From positions 496,001 through 560,000 of the forward strand of contig JAXDFZ010000011.1 of the NCBI GenBank assembly GCA_034665305.1: a stretch of DNA of 64,000 nt, given 5' to 3'. The position numbers and the translations under genes are program-made. The notes beneath the pieces were generated by a model, which had not been told where the DNA came from, made no database searches, and was given only the letters and a program-made list of their open reading frames with translations. The stretch is from DASXRU01 sp034665305 (lineage in GTDB: Bacteria; Acidobacteriota; Blastocatellia; Pyrinomonadales; Pyrinomonadaceae). Below, one piece after another: positions 15,307 to 23,809 of the stretch (positions are counted from its first letter, which is position 1; the number at the start of each line of letters is the position of its first letter).

Positions 15307-16133
15307 TGCGTAGGTCGACTGTGTTGATGTTGGCGGGTTTGCTCGTGCTTTGCGCGTGCAAGAGTAAAGAGAAGCAGCCAGCCAAACCGCACGCTTCGCC
15401 ACTTCCGAAAGCGACTGCTAATACCGCGCAACCCGACGTTGGCTTCGTCGACAACGCGAGGTCCGGGCTGCGGACCCTCGAAGTTAGATCGGGTTCACGA
15501 TCTCTTATCCTGCTGCATGGCTATGGATCCTCGCCCGAGGATTGGGTGCAATTCACGGAAACGATTCGAGTCCCGAACGACACGAGATTCGTGTTTCCTG
15601 AAGCGCCCGAGTTAACCGTTCCGCCTGATGGGCCCGCCGGCGGTCGTGGCTGGTGGCGCATCGATTGGGCTTCCTACATAAATCATGGCAAAACGCTTCT
15701 TAATTTTTCCGGTTCGCGACCTGAAGGAATCGACTCGGCTAATGAAAAGATCCGGGCCCTGATCGGGGACGTTGAAACTCGACCCGGCACGAGCGAGGGC
15801 CCGCCAATCCTGGGCGGCTTTTCGCAGGGAGCGATGCTTGCTGCCGACGTTGCCTTCACGACGGACCAACCGCTGAAGGCGCTCATCATCCTCTCGGGAA
15901 CCTTCGTCGACGAGGCCGGATGGACCAAAGGAATGGCGCAGCGAAAGGGGTTGCCTGTCTTCATTTCCCACGGCCAAAAGGATGACATCCTGCAATACCG
16001 CATTGCGATTCGCCTCCGCGATGCGATGAAGCATGCGGGGCTACAGGTGCACTGGGTTCCGTTCGCCGGGGGCCACGAAGTTCCCGCGGAGGTGGTCACG
16101 GCACTTAACACATTTCTCGCACACCTCGACTAA
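15306..16133 (+). CDS. lipoprotein phospholipase/carboxylesterase (alpha/beta hydrolase)
   Basis: 275 residues from a GTG start that overlaps the previous stop. The N-terminus is a lipoprotein signal (MLAGLLVLCAC, lipid-bearing Cys near 18). The catalytic domain follows the LysoPLA/carboxylesterase pattern: LILLHGYGSSPEDW, nucleophile GFSQGA with Ser near 173, Asp in HGQKDD and His in GGHEVP. It should be an esterase held at the membrane surface facing the periplasm. The three catalytic residues are in the right order and spacing. Substrate unknown. Confidence 0.85.
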   Translation: MRRSTVLMLAGLLVLCACKSKEKQPAKPHASPLPKATANTAQPDVGFVDNARSGLRTLEVRSGSRSLILLHGYGSSPEDWVQFTETIRVPNDTRFVFPEAPELTVPPDGPAGGRGWWRIDWASYINHGKTLLNFSGSRPEGIDSANEKIRALIGDVETRPGTSEGPPILGGFSQGAMLAADVAFTTDQPLKALIILSGTFVDEAGWTKGMAQRKGLPVFISHGQKDDILQYRIAIRLRDAMKHAGLQVHWVPFAGGHEVPAEVVTALNTFLAHLD

Positions 16134-16265
16134 GTATGACCGCCCAACCTGCCCAGGAACGTAAAGCAGATCGCTAACCCGCGGTTGCCGGCGCGTCGCT
16201 AACACTGAGACCATTTCAACCGTCCTTGTGGGATGAGGTAAATACTCTGAAGCGAGGCGTTGAAG

Positions 16266-17750
16266 ATGATCAAGTGTCTGGCGTTGCTGTTTTGCCTTCT
16301 CGGTCCGGTAGCAGGCCTGGCGGTTAAGGCGCAAGCGCCGCGTGCCGGTGAGCTTGTTATCCAGCCATTTTCTTTTAGAACGTATGACGGGAAAGAGTAT
16401 CCGGCGGAACTCGGGCGTCTGTCGGTGCGCGAAAATCGTAACCGCAACCCCGGTCGTTTGATTACGCTGGCCTTCGTTCGTTTGCGCAGTAAGACGGCGC
16501 AGCCATCCGCCCCGATCGTTTTCCTGGCAGGTGGTCCCGGGATTCCCGGCATCGGATTAGGCCAGGTACCTGTCTATTTCAGTCTGTTTGAGCGACTTAG
16601 AGAAGTGTCTGATGTGATCCTGCTGGACCAACGTGGTACGGGCATGTCATCGCCTAACTTACAATGTCCGCCGGCGACACTCGCGCCCGACACTTTTGAA
16701 ACTACCGAAAAGTGGCTGCAAACATATGCTCTATTCGTACGATCGTGCACCAACCACTGGCGAGCAGAAGGCGTTGACCTTACGGCATACAACAGCAATG
16801 AGAGTGCGGACGATTTAGAGGACTTGCGGCGGGCGCTTGGCGCAGAGCGTTTGAGCCTGCTGGCCTGGAGCTATGGGTCGGAATTAGCTCTTGCCGCGGT
16901 TCGCCGTCACGGCAAGCGACTCGATCGAGTTGTTCTTGCCAGCACGCGCGGCCCCGACAATTTGCTCAAGTTACCGAGCGTCTGGGACGCGCAAATCTCA
17001 AACCTGTCGCGCTTGGCTGCCGCAGACTCTAATATCAGCAGTGTCGTTCCCAACCTGGAAGCTCTGATGAAGCGCTTATTGGAGCGGCTTCGGAAAAATC
17101 CAATAACCATCGCGATCACCGATCGTCGAGCGAACGCTTCAGTCAATCTTCTGGTCGGCAAAATTGGTTTGCAGACTCTGATTCGCGGAGACTTGAGCGA
17201 TGCGCGAGCATTTGCGTCCCTGCCGGCGTTGCTTTACACCATTGAGCAAGGAGACTATTCCCTACTTACTCGGCGAATGGAGCAACTCTATAACGGTTTT
17301 GGAGGGTCGGCGATGAGCCTGGCGACGGACTGCGCCGCCGGTTGGTCGGCGAAGCGGTTGGCGCGCTCAAATAAAGAAGCGCAAACAGCCTTGATGAGCA
17401 ACGTCAATCTTCAGTGGAATCCTGATCTGTGTACGATCGTCGGCAGTGCCGATCTTGGCTCGAAGTTCAGGTCGCGGATACGGAGTACCGTCTTGACTCT
17501 TTTTGTTAGCGGTACATTTGATGCTAACGCTCCGCCTTCCCAGGCTGAAGCAGTACGGCGTGGCTTTACCAATAGCACACATCTGATTATCAAGAACGCG
17601 GGTCACGAGTCGCTTCCGGCCAAAGAGGTACAGGGTGTGATCGTGGAGTTCTTCAAGGGTCAAAACATAAGCAGGCGTACGATCACGCTCCCGCGACCAC
17701 GTTTCGTTTCGGTGAAAGAGGCAAAAGCGCCGCCACCGGCTGGCCGTTGA
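16266..17750 (+). CDS. exported alpha/beta hydrolase, S33/TAP-like
   Basis: 494 residues with a signal peptide ending GLAVKAQ. Prolyl-aminopeptidase/TAP-like marks: oxyanion loop FLAGGPGIPG, strand and turn VILLDQRGTGMSSP, nucleophile elbow AWSYGSE with Ser near 202, an all-helical lid region, Asp in VSGTFDANAP and His in NAGHESLP. Such enzymes release N-terminal residues from peptides or cleave esters in the periplasm. ATG 16266 fits GAGG 9 bases upstream; the TTG at 16260 is too near it. The gene stands alone between the lipoprotein esterase and a membrane methyltransferase. Confidence 0.87.
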   Translation: MIKCLALLFCLLGPVAGLAVKAQAPRAGELVIQPFSFRTYDGKEYPAELGRLSVRENRNRNPGRLITLAFVRLRSKTAQPSAPIVFLAGGPGIPGIGLGQVPVYFSLFERLREVSDVILLDQRGTGMSSPNLQCPPATLAPDTFETTEKWLQTYALFVRSCTNHWRAEGVDLTAYNSNESADDLEDLRRALGAERLSLLAWSYGSELALAAVRRHGKRLDRVVLASTRGPDNLLKLPSVWDAQISNLSRLAAADSNISSVVPNLEALMKRLLERLRKNPITIAITDRRANASVNLLVGKIGLQTLIRGDLSDARAFASLPALLYTIEQGDYSLLTRRMEQLYNGFGGSAMSLATDCAAGWSAKRLARSNKEAQTALMSNVNLQWNPDLCTIVGSADLGSKFRSRIRSTVLTLFVSGTFDANAPPSQAEAVRRGFTNSTHLIIKNAGHESLPAKEVQGVIVEFFKGQNISRRTITLPRPRFVSVKEAKAPPPAGR

Positions 17751-17830
17751 TTCAGGACTAGTCGGTTTTTCTTTTTTGCTTAGTGCCGGGCGAGCGAACC
17801 TCTTCCCGAACCGCCAACGCGTGAACCGCT

Positions 17831-18391
17831 ATGACGATCCCGATTCTTGCCGCTACTGTTCGAGCCTTCTGGGCCGTGATCGAATATCCTTACCTGCGAC
17901 GATACGAGGTCAAGCCGGCGAAGGACTGGGACAAACATTCCCGAGGCGTCTGGGACGTTGCCAATGCCATGGAACTGGTCGGAATGATTCTTGGGTTCAC
18001 CAGCATGGGGCGAATGCGAACGGGCGGGAACTCCATCGCCGTCATCGGCCTTGCCTTGTTGCTGGTGGGAATCGTTATCCGATGGACGGCCATCTATACG
18101 CTCGGCAAATACTTCACTGGCACAGTTCTCATCAAGAATGATCACCAGCTCATTCGTAGCGGCTGGTACAAACATATCAGACATCCTTCATACACAGGCG
18201 CGCTACTCGCGCATCTCGGACTGGGCCTATCGTTCTCCAACTGGCTCAGTCTCACTCTCAGCGTGGTACCGTTTTCAGTGGCCGCGTTTTACCGGATGCA
18301 CGTCGAGGAGCGGGCGTTAAAGGATGCATTCGGGGATGCATACATTAGTTACTCCCAAATTACGAAACGATTGATACCGAAGCTCTACTGA
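17831..18391 (+). CDS. isoprenylcysteine carboxyl methyltransferase-like membrane protein
   Basis: 186 residues with about four membrane helices. The conserved C-terminal cofactor-binding block of the ICMT/PEMT family is present: SGWYKHIRHPSYTGALL, RMHVEERALKDAFGDAY, then SYSQITKRLIPKLY. The family binds S-adenosylmethionine inside the membrane. In bacteria the acceptor is usually unknown, often a lipid or small molecule. It has no signal peptide of its own. It ends 14 bp before the next gene, so the two are likely co-transcribed. Confidence 0.85.
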   Translation: MTIPILAATVRAFWAVIEYPYLRRYEVKPAKDWDKHSRGVWDVANAMELVGMILGFTSMGRMRTGGNSIAVIGLALLLVGIVIRWTAIYTLGKYFTGTVLIKNDHQLIRSGWYKHIRHPSYTGALLAHLGLGLSFSNWLSLTLSVVPFSVAAFYRMHVEERALKDAFGDAYISYSQITKRLIPKLY

Positions 18392-18405
18392 CTGGTTCAC
18401 AAATC

Positions 18406-19659
18406 ATGATGCTGCGCCACCTTCTTCTTTCTTTAGTTCTCTTAACAAATACTTCGTTTGCTCAGACCGCTTCGCTCAACTCGTCAGGCTTTGACAGTAC
18501 CTACAAGCTGAATCTTCGTAATCCGGTTCAGGACAAAAACTTTTATCTGTTGAGTTTGCTTCAGCGACATCCCGAAGTTGCAAGACTCTTAAGACGAAAC
18601 CCGGTCCTGAAGAAACTAGCCAACGACAAGGCCCGCGCCTTAACGATGGCCGCGAATTGCAGCGACGCCGATTGCTTCGACAGTTTGTTTCGTTTGAGTG
18701 GGCCAACTATCGATACAGTGGGAAGGGAACTCAAGACATTGAGCAGGCGCCCGGAGTTCAAGAAACTCATGGTAAAGGATCTTCGGCCGTCGGGTGCCTT
18801 TATCAAATACAGCCGGCAATCCGATTCGGAGATGCTGGTCGCGGCGTGGAAAGATGCTGCGAACGGAATGAACCGGCTGCTGAGTGTTTACGGCCTTGGC
18901 AAGAACCCGTTCTATAAAGATATTGATAGGGTCAGCTTTGATGTCTCCAGCGAAGAATACCGCAAACTCCTGCAGTTGAAGATTGCGGAGATCAAACTTT
19001 CCAAAGACCCGCTGTTTTTTGAACCTACCCTCGGTTTTGCTTTGAAACTTTTAGAAGCGAATCGACGTGATGAGGCCGGTCGTTACGAACCACTGGAAGG
19101 AGGCGAAAACAAGGAGTGCGTTCAGAATTTAGGAAAGATCAGGTGGAACGATTATCCGTATGCATTTATTTTAGTCCTGGGCTCGGGCCCCCAGGACGCC
19201 GCCAGGTTAAGCCGGGGAGGGGCCAGACGGGCGGACCAGGGTGCGCAACTATTCCTGGAGCGCAAAGCCCCGATAATTATCTTGTCCGGGGGCCACGTTC
19301 ATCCGATGCAGACGCCTTACTGTGAGGCGCTCGAGATGAAAAAGTACCTGATGGAGAAATTCAAAATACCGGAGCAGAGTATTTTGATTGAGCCGCACGC
19401 ACGTCATACCACCACCAATTTTCGCAACGCGGCGCGTCTCGCTTTTCGGTATGGAATCCCGACTGGTCTGAAAGCCCTGGTCACATCCAGCGAAGATCAC
19501 ATTACGCTCGTGACTAAAGATGGTTTCCGGATTCGTTGTGCCACGGAATTAGGGTATTCCCCAATCGACCTTATCAACTGGATATCTCCGACTGCAGCGG
19601 AGTTCAAACCATCGGTCGCTTCATTATTCTTTGACGCGAATGACCCGCTGGATCCGTAA
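18406..19659 (+). CDS. YdcF/ElyC-like (DUF218) exported protein
   Basis: 417 residues. A signal peptide (LLLSLVLLTNTSFAQ) precedes a helical half (about 20-230) of no known family. The C-terminal DUF218 domain has YAFILVLGSGPQDAARLSRG, APIIILSGGHVHP, TPYCEALEMKKYLMEKFKIP and the acidic-histidine segment LIEPHARHTTTNFRNAARLA. In ElyC/SanA relatives this domain works on envelope polysaccharide precursors; that role is only suggested here. The extra N-terminal half is unusual, as DUF218 proteins are commonly about 200-260 residues. Confidence 0.8.
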   Translation: MMLRHLLLSLVLLTNTSFAQTASLNSSGFDSTYKLNLRNPVQDKNFYLLSLLQRHPEVARLLRRNPVLKKLANDKARALTMAANCSDADCFDSLFRLSGPTIDTVGRELKTLSRRPEFKKLMVKDLRPSGAFIKYSRQSDSEMLVAAWKDAANGMNRLLSVYGLGKNPFYKDIDRVSFDVSSEEYRKLLQLKIAEIKLSKDPLFFEPTLGFALKLLEANRRDEAGRYEPLEGGENKECVQNLGKIRWNDYPYAFILVLGSGPQDAARLSRGGARRADQGAQLFLERKAPIIILSGGHVHPMQTPYCEALEMKKYLMEKFKIPEQSILIEPHARHTTTNFRNAARLAFRYGIPTGLKALVTSSEDHITLVTKDGFRIRCATELGYSPIDLINWISPTAAEFKPSVASLFFDANDPLDP

Positions 19660-19706
19660 GCAGAAAGTTGCAGCCAAACAACCCCGTGGGCAAGGATCAA
19701 GGACGA

Positions 19707-20183
19707 ATGAAGCAACATTTAATTCATATCTTTCTGATTACTCTGATCATCGCTCCCGTCTCACCTGCCGAAAATGATCATGCATTTCAAGCTGGCTCAA
19801 CCAACATCAAAGAGATATCCACGAACAAGGCAGGATCAGGGTTTTACCTCGAAATCAAAAGATCATACATACGTGCTTACCCGGGATGGCAGCAGGACAC
19901 TATTACCCGGTTAAGGGCCAAAGGCTTTGCGGCTTTCAACGCCGAGCCTAAGGATGAGATTCGCGCTGACGGAAAGTTGACAGCGCAATCTCTCGAGCAA
20001 ATCGCAACACCGAAATTAGTTATTAGTTCTGTCTATGTAGGGCCCTACATGTCTGAAAAGACCGCGAAGAAGATGATTCCGAAGGTTCTTTCGGCGCTCA
20101 GACCTCTGATGGTTGAGGAAAAGAAGAACGACGAACTAAATAACCGGTATTTGTTTCTGATAGGAGTTGTGAAAGTGATATAG
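19707..20183 (+). CDS. exported protein, unknown, SPOR-like appearance
   Basis: 158 residues with a signal peptide (HLIHIFLITLIIAPVSPAE). The mature part contains YLEIKRSYIRAYPGWQQDTI, RLRAKGFAAFNAEPKDEI and YVGPYMSEKTAKKMIPKVL. The last has the order of a SPOR domain (strand, GPY, helix), where GPF or GPY precedes a helix that binds glycan strands. I rate that as a resemblance only. ATG 19707 with AAGGACGA upstream begins exactly at the signal peptide; a start 13 codons earlier is less likely. Confidence 0.65.
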   Translation: MKQHLIHIFLITLIIAPVSPAENDHAFQAGSTNIKEISTNKAGSGFYLEIKRSYIRAYPGWQQDTITRLRAKGFAAFNAEPKDEIRADGKLTAQSLEQIATPKLVISSVYVGPYMSEKTAKKMIPKVLSALRPLMVEEKKNDELNNRYLFLIGVVKVI

Positions 20184-20290
20184 ACGCACGGCGGCTGTTT
20201 ACACTTCCTCATGCCATTCGCAGGATTGAGCCGCTTAGCACACTTTCTGCCGCCCGGGAATAAACGTCAAACATAGCGTAGGAGGAAATC

Positions 20291-20662
20291 ATGGAACTCG
20301 GAACATTCTCTGTTAGCTTGGCTGTAAAAGATATTGAGGTGTCGAAGGCATTTTATGAAAAGCTTGGCTTTAAGGTTTTCATGGGAAATCAATCGCAGAA
20401 TTGGCTGATCATGAAGAATGGTTATCGCCTGATGGGACTCTTTCAAGGCATGTTCGATAAGAATATTCTCACCTTCAACCCTGGTTGGGACAGCGATGCT
20501 CAACCACTAAGGGAATTCACGGACGTTCGCGAATTGCAGCGCCAGCTCAAGGCGAGTGGCGTGACCATGATTACGGAGGCGGACGAAGGTTCCACGGGCC
20601 CGGCCAGCTTTATGATTGCTGATCCGGACGGGAACACTATTCTGGTGGATCAGCACGTATAG
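20291..20662 (+). CDS. VOC family (glyoxalase-like) protein
   Basis: 123 residues, the size of a single two-motif VOC protein. It opens FSVSLAVKDIEVSKAFYEKL and closes PASFMIADPDGNTILVDQHV; the GLFQGMF segment and a Glu-rich loop (ITEADEGST) complete the fold. Such proteins bind a divalent metal and act in isomerase, dioxygenase or resistance reactions, and the substrate is unknown. A very strong ribosome site (AGGAGG) stands 6 bases before ATG. It points toward the serine hydrolase gene, with about 30 bp between the two stops. Confidence 0.85.
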   Translation: MELGTFSVSLAVKDIEVSKAFYEKLGFKVFMGNQSQNWLIMKNGYRLMGLFQGMFDKNILTFNPGWDSDAQPLREFTDVRELQRQLKASGVTMITEADEGSTGPASFMIADPDGNTILVDQHV

Positions 20663-20691
20663 CTTCGCTGCAGCCCGGATACCCGGACGAG

Positions 20692-22443
20692 TTATTTAAT
20701 CTTCTTCGCGTTAACCGTTCGCGTCCCTTGCGATAACAATAACCCGACAACCTGGCCGGCGGGATCCTTTTCGAAGGTGATATTCGCCTTGACCGCGGGG
20801 ATCGTGAACTGCGCGTCTGAAACAGATTCGAGCGCAAGTTTTTCTTGTCCGGTCATTTGTCCGAACAATTTATCGCCCTCCTTGCTAATCGTCAGGGTAA
20901 GCCTTGCGTTGACCTGATAATCGCCGACGTACGCATCGAAGCCGGAAGCGTCAACCTTTATTTCTTTGCCTTCAAGCCGTCTTACGATCAGCAAAGCGTT
21001 CGCATTCGCCGGATCAAGTTCGGCGGCCTTCTTATAATTCACTAATGCGAGATCTTTTTGATTGTCCGCGAGATAAGCTTCCCCGAGCGAGTCGTATGGG
21101 TTTGCTGATTGGGGATACATTTCGACATTGAGCTTGAAGATTTCGAGCGCGTCTTTCAAGCGTTTCAGGCCGACGAGTTGATAACCGAGCGTATTGAGTT
21201 CCGCCTCTGAGAAATCGAACGTCGGAGAGTTTTCCGCCTTCAGTTTCCGGTATTCGGCGATCGCGGCTGCGACATCCTTTTCGACCGCGATTTTGTAAAG
21301 CGCGTCGGCGATCGATCGTTTCGGCGACTCGGCCGGCTGGCCGTTAAGGATGCCGATGATCGAACCCGCAATTTTTTGGTGATAGGTTCCGAGGCCAACA
21401 TTGTCGAGAATGATTACGGTCTGCCTTTTATCAACCGCCCTTGTGAGCAGAGAGTTGAAACCGTTGATTCCTCCGCCGTGCCCGACGATCCTGATTTTCT
21501 GATCCGTTTTCCCAATCGGCTGGTCGGAAATGTTGATTCCGTAACCGTAATTTCCCAGTCCGGGCGTGAACATCAGGTTCTTGCTGGCGGCCGAAAGAAT
21601 TCTGTCTTCATAAAGCGACTGGTCCCATTTATAAAGGTCTTCCACGGTCGAATAGATCGAGCCGGCAGCGTAGGGAATTGACATATCGAGATAGGGGGCG
21701 TTAACGAAGCCATCGCGAGTTTTTTGATAACCGCTGGCTCGCTTCTGAATTAGCGTCGCGGAGTGATCGTAGCCCGTGTTTGTCATTCCCAGCGGTTTGA
21801 GAATGCGTTCGGTCAAAACCGTTTCGTAAGACTGTCCGGTGACTTTTTCTATGATTGCGCCGAGCAGGGAATAGCCCGAATTGTTGTAACTGAATTTCGA
21901 TCCCGGCTCGAATTCAAGATCGCCACTGGCGTATTTTTTGATGAAATCCGCGACCCGATATGGATTGCGGCTAATCTCCGGAAGAAAGTCGGGCCGACTC
22001 GTATAGCTGGGAATCCCGGAAGTGTGATTCAGAAGTTGATGAATGGTAACTTTTTCGCCGGTATCTTTTCGGTAGTCGGTCAGGTAATCGCTAATCTTTC
22101 CCTCGAGCTTGATTTTGCCTTCCGCGACGAGTTGTAGTATCAGAGCGGCGGTAAATTGTTTAGTGACGGAGCCGATGCGGAATTTTGTATCCGGCTGATT
22201 CGGAATGGCCCATTCCATATTGGCCATGCCGAAACCCTTTTCGTAAATTATTTTTCCCTTTTCAGCGACCAGGATTGAACCGTTGAATTGACCGTAGTCG
22301 TAATACTGCTTCATCAATCCGTCAATTTGCTTCACACTTTGTTGTGCGAAGGCGTTCGTTGCCGCGGTGAGCAGCAAAACCAGCGACAGAACGCAAAGCA
22401 AAAACTTTGCTGTTAAGAGAGCGCGAGGGTTTCTAATCATCAT
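20692..22443 (-). CDS. class C beta-lactamase-fold serine hydrolase with TPR tail
   Basis: 583 residues. Signal peptide to about 33 (TNAFAQ). The beta-lactamase/PBP domain spans about 35-370 with SxxK at GSVTKQF (Ser92, Lys95), Tyr motif YNNSGYS and the third box HGGGINGF. A TPR-like section follows (VEMYPQSANPYDSLGEAYLA, then DLALVNYKKAAELDPANANA), and then a beta-barrel tail (ARLTLTISKEGDKLFGQMTG). It probably acts as an esterase, aminopeptidase or carboxypeptidase in the periplasm; drug hydrolysis is not implied. Convergent with the VOC gene. Confidence 0.87.
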   Translation of the reverse strand: MMIRNPRALLTAKFLLCVLSLVLLLTAATNAFAQQSVKQIDGLMKQYYDYGQFNGSILVAEKGKIIYEKGFGMANMEWAIPNQPDTKFRIGSVTKQFTAALILQLVAEGKIKLEGKISDYLTDYRKDTGEKVTIHQLLNHTSGIPSYTSRPDFLPEISRNPYRVADFIKKYASGDLEFEPGSKFSYNNSGYSLLGAIIEKVTGQSYETVLTERILKPLGMTNTGYDHSATLIQKRASGYQKTRDGFVNAPYLDMSIPYAAGSIYSTVEDLYKWDQSLYEDRILSAASKNLMFTPGLGNYGYGINISDQPIGKTDQKIRIVGHGGGINGFNSLLTRAVDKRQTVIILDNVGLGTYHQKIAGSIIGILNGQPAESPKRSIADALYKIAVEKDVAAAIAEYRKLKAENSPTFDFSEAELNTLGYQLVGLKRLKDALEIFKLNVEMYPQSANPYDSLGEAYLADNQKDLALVNYKKAAELDPANANALLIVRRLEGKEIKVDASGFDAYVGDYQVNARLTLTISKEGDKLFGQMTGQEKLALESVSDAQFTIPAVKANITFEKDPAGQVVGLLLSQGTRTVNAKKIK

Positions 22444-22777
22444 CTCAATAAACTCCTGGTAGATTTCGAAGACTTGTAGTTAGTATCCATCCGGATCCGG
22501 CAATCGAATGCAGCTCGAAAGACATAAACGTATGGCAGGGTAAAAGTATTAAGAGCAGTCGCGAAAACTTTCGTCCCGACATCGTTGGACCAGCGCGAAC
22601 CATTTTCTATGAACAGTACGAATCGGATTCGCCTACAAATAACGGCCAAGACAGGAGAACGTTAATTCTCGCAGCTTTGTTCCTCTTCATATTTAATACA
22701 GGACCTTTGCACCATATGATGATTCATCACGCTCAGCCTGGAGAGGGGGTTTCGGGGCGCCGGATGGTAAATCTCAG
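22444..22777. other. intergenic region between divergent genes
   Basis: 334 bp separating the serine hydrolase (minus) from the TPM lipoprotein (plus). It must hold both promoters, but no clear -35/-10 pair, operator or repeat could be picked out with confidence. Confidence 0.4.
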
Positions 22778-23329
22778 ATGAAAAGAAAAGTCTTAGCCGC
22801 CGTTTCTATCTTCCTCGTTCTATTGTTTGCCACGATCACAGGTTGCAGTCGTGGGCCTATCCCCACACCCAAACCTGGCCAGGCAAAGTGTTCGCTACCA
22901 CTTCCTAAAAACGCCGTCAGTGATTTCGCCAATGTCCTTGATCAGGCTGCAAAGGATCAGTTAGAAGAAAAACTCCGTGGGCTAAAGCAGCGGGGCGAGA
23001 TTGATTTTGCCATCGCAATTATCGACAGCACAGCTGAGAAGCCAATCTTCGACTATTCCCTGGACTTGGCACGCTGCTGGGGCGTAGGCGCCGGGAATCC
23101 TGATAAAGGAGGCTTGCTGCTCGTGATTGCCGTTAAGGATCGTAAATGGCATATCCAAATCAGCAAGAGCATAGAGAAAGTTTTGTCCAATGACGAAGTC
23201 GGCGATTTGGGTAAGCTAATGACGGAGCCATTTCGCACCGGTAGTTATGCTGAAGGGATAAACAAATGCGTGGATGCGACGATAGATATTTTAGCGAAGC
23301 GGCGGGGATTTAGTGGAAGCAATATCTAA
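22778..23329 (+). CDS. TPM-domain lipoprotein
   Basis: 183 residues. A lipoprotein signal ends at the Cys of TITGCSRG (about residue 23). The TPM domain follows: VSDFANVLDQAAKDQLEEKL, GEIDFAIAIIDSTAEKPI, the GVGAGNPDKGGLLLVIAVKD block and a helix pair to YAEGINKCVDATIDIL. TPM proteins are linked to membrane protein repair or phosphatase activity. The C-terminal membrane helix and Gly-rich tail of longer members are absent, and the lipid anchor replaces them. Nothing in the neighbours points to a partner. Confidence 0.85.
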   Translation: MKRKVLAAVSIFLVLLFATITGCSRGPIPTPKPGQAKCSLPLPKNAVSDFANVLDQAAKDQLEEKLRGLKQRGEIDFAIAIIDSTAEKPIFDYSLDLARCWGVGAGNPDKGGLLLVIAVKDRKWHIQISKSIEKVLSNDEVGDLGKLMTEPFRTGSYAEGINKCVDATIDILAKRRGFSGSNI

Positions 23330-23365
23330 CAAGTCATCGATGAAAAACACTGAGACCATTGGTTT

Positions 23366-23809
23366 ATGGACCCGCTTGAGAATATCGTTCAAGAAATAAC
23401 CGCCTTTGAGAACCATCTGAACCGCCGCACCTTTCTGGGGATGGCCTCGCTCATCTTCATCCTTCCGCGCGTTTCCACAGGCACCGACGATCATAAGTTT
23501 CTGAGCCGCGTCGCCGCCACACTTATTCCGGCTGCGGCGATTGCGGACACAGGCATCGATGTCGCCGCTAATGTTGAGTACCTCTTACAGCAGGGAAGCT
23601 TCGAGCATCGCGAGAAGGTCCTGCGCTTCCTTTCATGGTCGCGCCGCGCATCCATTGTCTACGGCGGCGATCGGGTCGCCATCAATGCACGCGGCTCTCG
23701 TTTCATCCTGGTGCGAAAGATGGGGCGGACGCTCTCGTCCTTATGTCTAATAGCCTTCTGGGCCGATGAGCGTTCGTTGAAATTAATCTCCCCGGAGGTG
23801 AAAGCATGA
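23366..23809 (+). CDS. small Tat-type partner subunit of GMC oxidoreductase
   Basis: 147 residues. Near the N-terminus NRRTFLGMASLIFIL looks like a twin-arginine or membrane-export signal. The rest (LSRVAATLIPAAAIADTGID, then VAANVEYLLQQGSFEHREKV) resembles gluconate 2-dehydrogenase subunit 3-like proteins, which escort or anchor flavoprotein dehydrogenases. Its last codons overlap the GMC gene by 4 bp, strong evidence that the two products work together. The family call rests on this context plus a partial resemblance. Confidence 0.72.
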   Translation: MDPLENIVQEITAFENHLNRRTFLGMASLIFILPRVSTGTDDHKFLSRVAATLIPAAAIADTGIDVAANVEYLLQQGSFEHREKVLRFLSWSRRASIVYGGDRVAINARGSRFILVRKMGRTLSSLCLIAFWADERSLKLISPEVKA